10,672 nucleotides of DNA from an uncultured Brevinema sp. (GTDB taxonomy: Bacteria > Spirochaetota > Brevinematia > Brevinematales > Brevinemataceae), in assembly GCA_947040475.1 (NCBI GenBank), contig CAMRBT010000036.1:1-10672 (forward strand). Direction: 5' to 3'. Shown here one piece after another: positions 6,591 through 10,672 of the stretch. Numbering within the stretch: position 1 is the first letter of the stretch; each line of letters opens with the position of its first letter. The translations under genes were made by a program, and so were the position numbers. The notes beneath the pieces were generated by a model. The model ran no database searches. It worked only from the letters and a program-made list of their open reading frames with translations, and was not told where the DNA came from.

Positions 6591-8192
6591 CTATTTTTTA
6601 TTTTTTATTAAAGAGTTGGCTATATTCCAAACTCTTGTCATTCGCACAATATTAAATAATATAATATATCTCACACCTTTTCTAATACCTAAAGAGTATA
6701 TATACCAAAAACACATGCCCATTTCTACTAATAGTAAGGGTAAAATAAATAGGTATTCTCTACTTACTATAGCAACTATAAAAAGCACTATTAAAAACAT
6801 ATATATATTTTTGATAGTTTTTTTGATTCCTATAATATCATTAGATTGATTTTTAATAAATTCTTGAAATTCCTTTTTGTTATCAGGAAATTTTTTATGA
6901 ATAAAATAAAAAGGTGTATGAACCATATCTCTTACATTTTTTATTTTTATTGGGAATTTATTATCATTTTGAGTAATGATCTCTTCTAGTAATTCTCGTC
7001 TGTAAACAAACATTGTTGTTGAGAATAGATCACTATCTTCTTTTATATCTTTAATGAAATCTTGTTTAACTGGTCTATATCTTGGGTAATAGCCCTTTGG
7101 AAAAAACATATTACCTATGATTGAATAATAAAGCTCTTCTGAAATATCTTTTGTCAAAGGATACAATAAAGGTAATATCCCTTTAATTGTTGGATCTATA
7201 AAAATTCTATCTAATATATCCTGAGAAAAAATAGGAATCTCATCACCTAGTTCTTTGAATATAATAATATCATAAGCTTTTAAGGTTGGGAGTAAAGCTG
7301 GCACTTCTTCAATAGTAGCAATATAAAAATTATCTTTTTTATCTTTGTCTTTTTCATCAAAAGAAAGAATAGCATAGTTAAGATTTTTTTTACCTAACTC
7401 TATATTTTCCCAAAACTTGCTTTTTAAACGCCAAAAAACAGCTAATGTATCTTTAAACATAGAAAGGATAGCGTCTAAATTCATTCGTCCTAGCTCAGTA
7501 CCTCTCGTATAATGTAATATTATAGGATGAGATTCTATGGTATAGCCTCTGTGTTGACATAAAGCTAACAATTCTATATCAAAAGCAAATCTTTTTACTA
7601 ATAAATAAGGCAAAGTACTTTCTAGGGCTTCTCTTTTGAAGAGTTTAATACCTGTTTGGGTATCTTTAACAGATAAATTAAATAATATCTTATTAATAAG
7701 AGCATAGCCCCTACTAAATATTTTTCGTATAAGAGGATAGTTTAGATCAGATCTTGGATCTTCTTTAGATCCTATGACAACATCGCTATTACTTTGAATC
7801 ATTTTATCCATAAAATAAGGTAAATGATCTATGCTCAATTCAAGATCACTATCTATAAATAAAACATATTCCCCTATACTTTTTTCGAAAGCAGTGCAGA
7901 GAGCTCTACCTTTGCCGTAATTACGAGGAGATCTAATAATTTGAACTTTAGGGTTTTGAGCAAATTCTTGATTTAGTAATTCATATCCATTATCGTGAGA
8001 TCCATCATCGGAAACAATAACTTCAAAGTCCCACTCCCACGCCACTAGTTGTGAAATTATTATATGTGTATTTTGAACAATGATAGATGCTTCATTATAA
8101 TAGGGTAATAAAATAGAGACTTTTTTTTGTTTAATATCGATAGGAATATTTTGAAGAACAGAGTTAATATTTTCAAAAGTGAATTTTTGCAT
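6591..8192 (-). CDS. Membrane-bound family 2 glycosyltransferase (DPM1/GtrB-like) with extra C-terminal region
   Basis: A 533-residue protein. Residues 24-256 are a GT-A catalytic domain of glycosyltransferase family 2, nearest to polyprenyl-phosphate sugar transferases: VSILLPYYNE (25-34), SDDGS (61-65), NYGKGRAL (91-98), metal-binding DSD (115-117), DTQTGIKLF (177-185) and FAFDIELL (202-209). Residues 257-455 are an extra region not usual in these enzymes. Its second half (PKGYYPRYRPV at 365-375, STTMFVYRRELLEEI at 391-405) recalls the acceptor half of a second, decayed GT-A domain. Two membrane helices follow (about 461-477 and 479-500), with a basic, cytoplasmic-looking end. The likely role is moving a sugar to a lipid carrier or envelope glycan; donor and acceptor cannot be told. 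I start it at ATG 8192, since the promoter at 8251-8223 excludes the upstream TTG at 8261. The Shine-Dalgarno site is weak. It lies upstream of mreB on the same strand. Confidence 0.9.
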   Translation of the reverse strand: MQKFTFENINSVLQNIPIDIKQKKVSILLPYYNEASIIVQNTHIIISQLVAWEWDFEVIVSDDGSHDNGYELLNQEFAQNPKVQIIRSPRNYGKGRALCTAFEKSIGEYVLFIDSDLELSIDHLPYFMDKMIQSNSDVVIGSKEDPRSDLNYPLIRKIFSRGYALINKILFNLSVKDTQTGIKLFKREALESTLPYLLVKRFAFDIELLALCQHRGYTIESHPIILHYTRGTELGRMNLDAILSMFKDTLAVFWRLKSKFWENIELGKKNLNYAILSFDEKDKDKKDNFYIATIEEVPALLPTLKAYDIIIFKELGDEIPIFSQDILDRIFIDPTIKGILPLLYPLTKDISEELYYSIIGNMFFPKGYYPRYRPVKQDFIKDIKEDSDLFSTTMFVYRRELLEEIITQNDNKFPIKIKNVRDMVHTPFYFIHKKFPDNKKEFQEFIKNQSNDIIGIKKTIKNIYMFLIVLFIVAIVSREYLFILPLLLVEMGMCFWYIYSLGIRKGVRYIILFNIVRMTRVWNIANSLIKNKK

Positions 8193-8222
8193 TATTACGG
8201 ACCATAAATCTATATTTTTATT

Positions 8223-8251
8223 ATTATAACATAGTAATAAGAATAAATCAA
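8223..8251 (-). promoter_or_regulatory. Promoter of the glycosyltransferase gene
   Basis: On the minus strand, TTGATT (8251-8246) and a perfect TATAAT (8228-8223) are separated by 17 bp. The start of transcription would be near 8216, leaving a leader of about 24 nt before ATG 8192. It lies in the 167-bp divergent region shared with the plus-strand secreted-protein gene. I saw no equally convincing promoter for the plus-strand gene there; a TATATAAG stretch at 8311-8318 lacks a well-placed -35 box. Confidence 0.75.
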
Positions 8252-8348
8252 AATAATACAAAGGATTATCTTACAGAAAAAATTAATACAAATTCAAAAA
8301 AAACCGATATTATATAAGGTTGATTCTAATTTTAATAATTAGTTTTCG

Positions 8349-8354
8349 AAGGAG
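8349..8354 (+). promoter_or_regulatory. Strong ribosome binding site of the large secreted protein
   Basis: AAGGAG sits 5 nt before ATG 8360 and is the best match to the Shine-Dalgarno consensus in the window. It fixes the start and suggests efficient translation. Confidence 0.85.
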
Positions 8355-8359
8355 AAAAT

Positions 8360-10246
8360 ATGAGAATTTTATTACTAGTAACATTTATGTTTATAAATGC
8401 TTTCACTTATGGACAGTCTTTTCAGATGCAATATAACAAAATATCAGCAAATGAAGTCCAATTCACTACTGTTTACAAAGGTCCTAGCGCTGAGATTATA
8501 CTACCAGCTAGAGGAAGAATTATCGCTTTAGCGGAACAAACTGATCTTAATGCTGGCGGTGGAAAAATACGTGTTGGTATCCGTGTTGGTGCTAACGATA
8601 CAACTGCTCCCGATCCTGCAACTGGAGAAGCTCCTGCTACTAAAGAATACACTGTACGATTTACTTATTCTTTATTACTTGCTAATCAAGGTGGATCTGG
8701 AAGTGTTTCAAAAGATTGGTATCCTACTATTAAAGATAAAGATGTAGAATATAACGTTACTTCTCTTGCTCCAACATTAGGTATGGTTATCTATCCTTAC
8801 CTTAGTAATGAAAATAATAGTTTTAACTTTTTAAACACTCAAAATGCCAAACTAGCTATTTTTAATCATACTAAAGAAGTTTCTACGGATACCTCTTTAC
8901 CAATCACGATATATACAGCTAACAAATTTGGCACATCTTTTCAAGATATTATAAATATCACTGAATATATTAATGATTACTTTGGGAAAAAAGATATTCA
9001 AGAAATTGTTATTATTAACACTCATCTTGTTACACCTGGAAGTTTTGTCGATGGCGGAAAGTTATTTGTTAATATTACTGGCATAGGTACTGAAAAACAA
9101 GTTAAAGATGCTATTGTTACAGCATGGGCAGACAGCAAAGAAAATCTTAGTGCTCGTTTGTTTAATATGTTTAAAGATTCTGTCTTTAGATTGGCTCAAT
9201 TAACTCTCGATGGTAATATGTTTGCTGATGATGCAACTGCTACCGATCCAACTGCTACTGATGTTGTAGCTACAGAAACTACACCTACAGAAACAACAGA
9301 ATCTTCAAATACAGATCTTGGAAAAATTGTACTTGTTCCTGGGGTTACTTATTATCAAGATTTATTTAATAAAGGCTTTGAGGTCAATACTGTACAAAAT
9401 GTTGATGTAGAAGGTATTTTTAATAACTATGCTCTTCTTCACCTTGCTCAGTATAATATTGGTGCTGAAACCTTACTTGCTGGTATTAAAGCTTATTTTA
9501 ATGATGGTAATGCTCCAACACCTGTTGCTACTCCAGAAGCTCCTGTTGATCCAGCTAACCCTGATGCAACTACAGAAAATATTACTAATACAGAAACTGC
9601 TGAAGTTCCTACAGATACCGCTACTGAAGAAGTAGTAGCAGAAACAGAAACCAAAACAGATACAGAATATGTGGATTGGGCTGTAATCACTCAAAACAAA
9701 TTACAAGATCCTCTCTTTGATCTTTACACTAAAGAAATCATTGGTAAAGATTTTGTTCCTCATTTGGTAGCCAAAGGTAATTTGGTAACACGTAATAGTT
9801 TTAATATTCCTGACTTTAGTATCACTGATTCTGAAGGTGCTACTGTTGAAGTAGCATGGAATGATTTCAAATCTATTAATATTGATATTGCTGCTACTAG
9901 TAGTTATACTCTTGATCCTGAAAGATTGGTTCCTCAACAAGTATATATGGATAGTTTTTATACTCCTGATACTAATGAGCAAACACTTCGTTCTCGAATA
10001 GTAGCATTAGCTGAACGTAACAAAGCTAAGGGCGAAATCAGTCTTAGAAAACATTTGGATATTGTAAAATTCACTGTAGAAGCTGAAAACACATTCCAAG
10101 TAGCAACTGGCAGTACTGTTTATGTTGTTATTTCTCATATTTTATCAAACACTACAGGTGCCTTAAAACCTGGAATTAAAGAATCTTTCTTCTCTGTAGA
10201 TATAGATGGAAAAATTACTTATGTTTCTACTCGTTTAAGAATATAA
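8360..10246 (+). CDS. Large secreted protein, possible zinc-less M1 aminopeptidase-like protein
   Basis: A 628-residue protein with a signal peptide (1-18, likely cleaved after TYG before Q19) and no later membrane helix or lipobox, so it is periplasmic or released. The order of segments recalls M1-family aminopeptidases: a beta-rich N-terminal part with YTVRFTYSLLL (97-107) and KDWYP (118-122), then ITEYINDYFGKKDIQEIVII (200-219) like the start of the catalytic domain, then KDAIVTAW (249-256) where HExxHxW would be expected, then YALLHLAQYNIG...GIKAYF (357-380) like the helical end. No HExxH motif exists anywhere in the chain, so if this reading is right the protein is catalytically dead. 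Three compositionally biased stretches rich in Thr, Ala, Glu and Pro (80-95, 289-318, 384-436) look like flexible linkers or surface insertions. It is transcribed alone, divergent from the glycosyltransferase, and ends at a strong terminator. The reading frame and secretion are well supported; the family is a weak inference. Confidence 0.9.
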   Translation: MRILLLVTFMFINAFTYGQSFQMQYNKISANEVQFTTVYKGPSAEIILPARGRIIALAEQTDLNAGGGKIRVGIRVGANDTTAPDPATGEAPATKEYTVRFTYSLLLANQGGSGSVSKDWYPTIKDKDVEYNVTSLAPTLGMVIYPYLSNENNSFNFLNTQNAKLAIFNHTKEVSTDTSLPITIYTANKFGTSFQDIINITEYINDYFGKKDIQEIVIINTHLVTPGSFVDGGKLFVNITGIGTEKQVKDAIVTAWADSKENLSARLFNMFKDSVFRLAQLTLDGNMFADDATATDPTATDVVATETTPTETTESSNTDLGKIVLVPGVTYYQDLFNKGFEVNTVQNVDVEGIFNNYALLHLAQYNIGAETLLAGIKAYFNDGNAPTPVATPEAPVDPANPDATTENITNTETAEVPTDTATEEVVAETETKTDTEYVDWAVITQNKLQDPLFDLYTKEIIGKDFVPHLVAKGNLVTRNSFNIPDFSITDSEGATVEVAWNDFKSINIDIAATSSYTLDPERLVPQQVYMDSFYTPDTNEQTLRSRIVALAERNKAKGEISLRKHLDIVKFTVEAENTFQVATGSTVYVVISHILSNTTGALKPGIKESFFSVDIDGKITYVSTRLRI

Positions 10247-10263
10247 GATCATAGATAATCACA

Positions 10264-10295
10264 AAAAAGCCCACCGAATATTTGGTGGGCTTTTT
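10264..10295. terminator. Bidirectional terminator between convergent genes
   Basis: A 12-bp perfect stem (10264-10275 with 10284-10295), including a 7-bp GC-rich core, closes an 8-base loop. There is an A-run on one side and a T-run on the other. It lies 17 bp after the stop of the plus-strand secreted protein and 14 bp beyond the stop of the minus-strand membrane protein, so it can end both transcripts. Confidence 0.92.
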
Positions 10296-10309
10296 CTTAT
10301 TTAAATTAT

Positions 10310-10672
10310 TTATCTTTCTAATGCTTCATCCCAAGATTCACTCATAGGGTGATTTTTAGAAATATCTGCATAGTCAGTAAGGGCACTCAATAAAAGAGAT
10401 ATCCCTGCATAATAGAATAAAGATCCTAATTGAAGATAATCATGCCATAATAAAAAACTACTAAAAACGAAATACATTACATATAAGAACAATGTTATCG
10501 TTTTGTATGATTTTTTGCCTAGCATTTTTTGCCAAAAAACAGAGTAGTGTATTGCTTCACCAGCAAACTCCAAATAAACCCCTCTTACCATATGATACAT
10601 AAAATCTATTTTTTGAGATTCTTTTGGTTTTGGAAAACTAAAAGATACTATAATTTGTATCAATAAAAACAC
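10310..10672 (-). CDS. Small membrane protein of unknown function (partial)
   Basis: At least 121 codons, open to the right edge of the window, so the true start is not visible; the first codon seen (GTG 10672) may be internal. I do not recognise it. Three hydrophobic stretches are seen: the first 13 residues visible (VFLLIQIIVSFSF), a long one (TITLFLYVMYFVFSSFLLW, about 58-76) and a third (GSLFYYAGISLLLSAL, about 83-98). Between the first and second lies a basic and aromatic loop with KMLGKKSYK. The end is polar and acidic (DYADISKNHPMSESWDEALER). This fits a small inner-membrane protein. It converges on the large secreted-protein gene and shares the terminator between them. Confidence 0.75.
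   Translation of the reverse strand: MFLLIQIIVSFSFPKPKESQKIDFMYHMVRGVYLEFAGEAIHYSVFWQKMLGKKSYKTITLFLYVMYFVFSSFLLWHDYLQLGSLFYYAGISLLLSALTDYADISKNHPMSESWDEALER

Noticed and set aside
8193..8261. Longer glycosyltransferase start at TTG 8261
   Set aside because: It lies upstream of the promoter at 8251-8223 and would add 23 residues outside the family's normal N-terminus.
9473..9694. Minus-strand open frames within the plus-strand secreted-protein gene
   Set aside because: They arise from the Thr/Ala/Glu-rich repeat coding on the other strand and have no ribosome sites or plausible protein character.

Overview
The window is about 10.7 kb of AT-rich bacterial DNA. It carries eight protein genes, seven complete and one cut by the right edge, and no recognisable RNA gene, CRISPR array, insertion sequence or phage gene. 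Coding strands are clean, with Shine-Dalgarno sites about 5-6 nt from the start codons. Two promoters have vegetative sigma-factor form (TTGAAA-17-TATACT and TTGATT-17-TATAAT). The style of MreB, the low GC, the relaxed lipobox and the didermal-type secreted proteins suggest a spirochaete, perhaps of the Brevinema kind. That placement is an impression from the sequence and was not tested by a database search. The promoters and Shine-Dalgarno sites argue against Bacteroidetes.

Layout. On the minus strand at 3538-91 lies leuS (leucyl-tRNA synthetase), followed after one base by a secreted protein with an acidic, repeat-built tail; a hairpin terminator at 71-44 ends this unit. On the minus strand at 6583-3626 lies the cell-shape operon mreB-mreC-mreD plus a small lipoprotein gene that overlaps mreD. 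It has its own promoter and a hairpin terminator. Upstream, also on the minus strand, is a membrane glycosyltransferase gene (8192-6591) with its own promoter. Divergent from it, on the plus strand (8360-10246), is a large secreted protein with Thr/Ala/Glu/Pro-rich insertions, which I tentatively read as a zinc-less relative of M1 aminopeptidases. A strong two-way terminator (10264-10295) separates it from a converging minus-strand gene for a small membrane protein that runs off the right edge.

How the genes fit together. MreB filaments, membrane-anchored MreC and integral MreD form the core scaffold for lateral-wall synthesis. The lipoprotein encoded in the same transcript could belong to that complex. 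The glycosyltransferase probably uses a lipid-linked or nucleotide sugar for cell-envelope glycan synthesis, so the middle of the window is envelope-related. leuS is housekeeping, and its downstream secreted partner has no evident functional link to it.

I do not see a clear new multi-gene system. The best leads are the mre-linked lipoprotein, the in-frame tandem repeat that builds the acidic tail, and the possible pseudo-peptidase with compositionally biased insertions.
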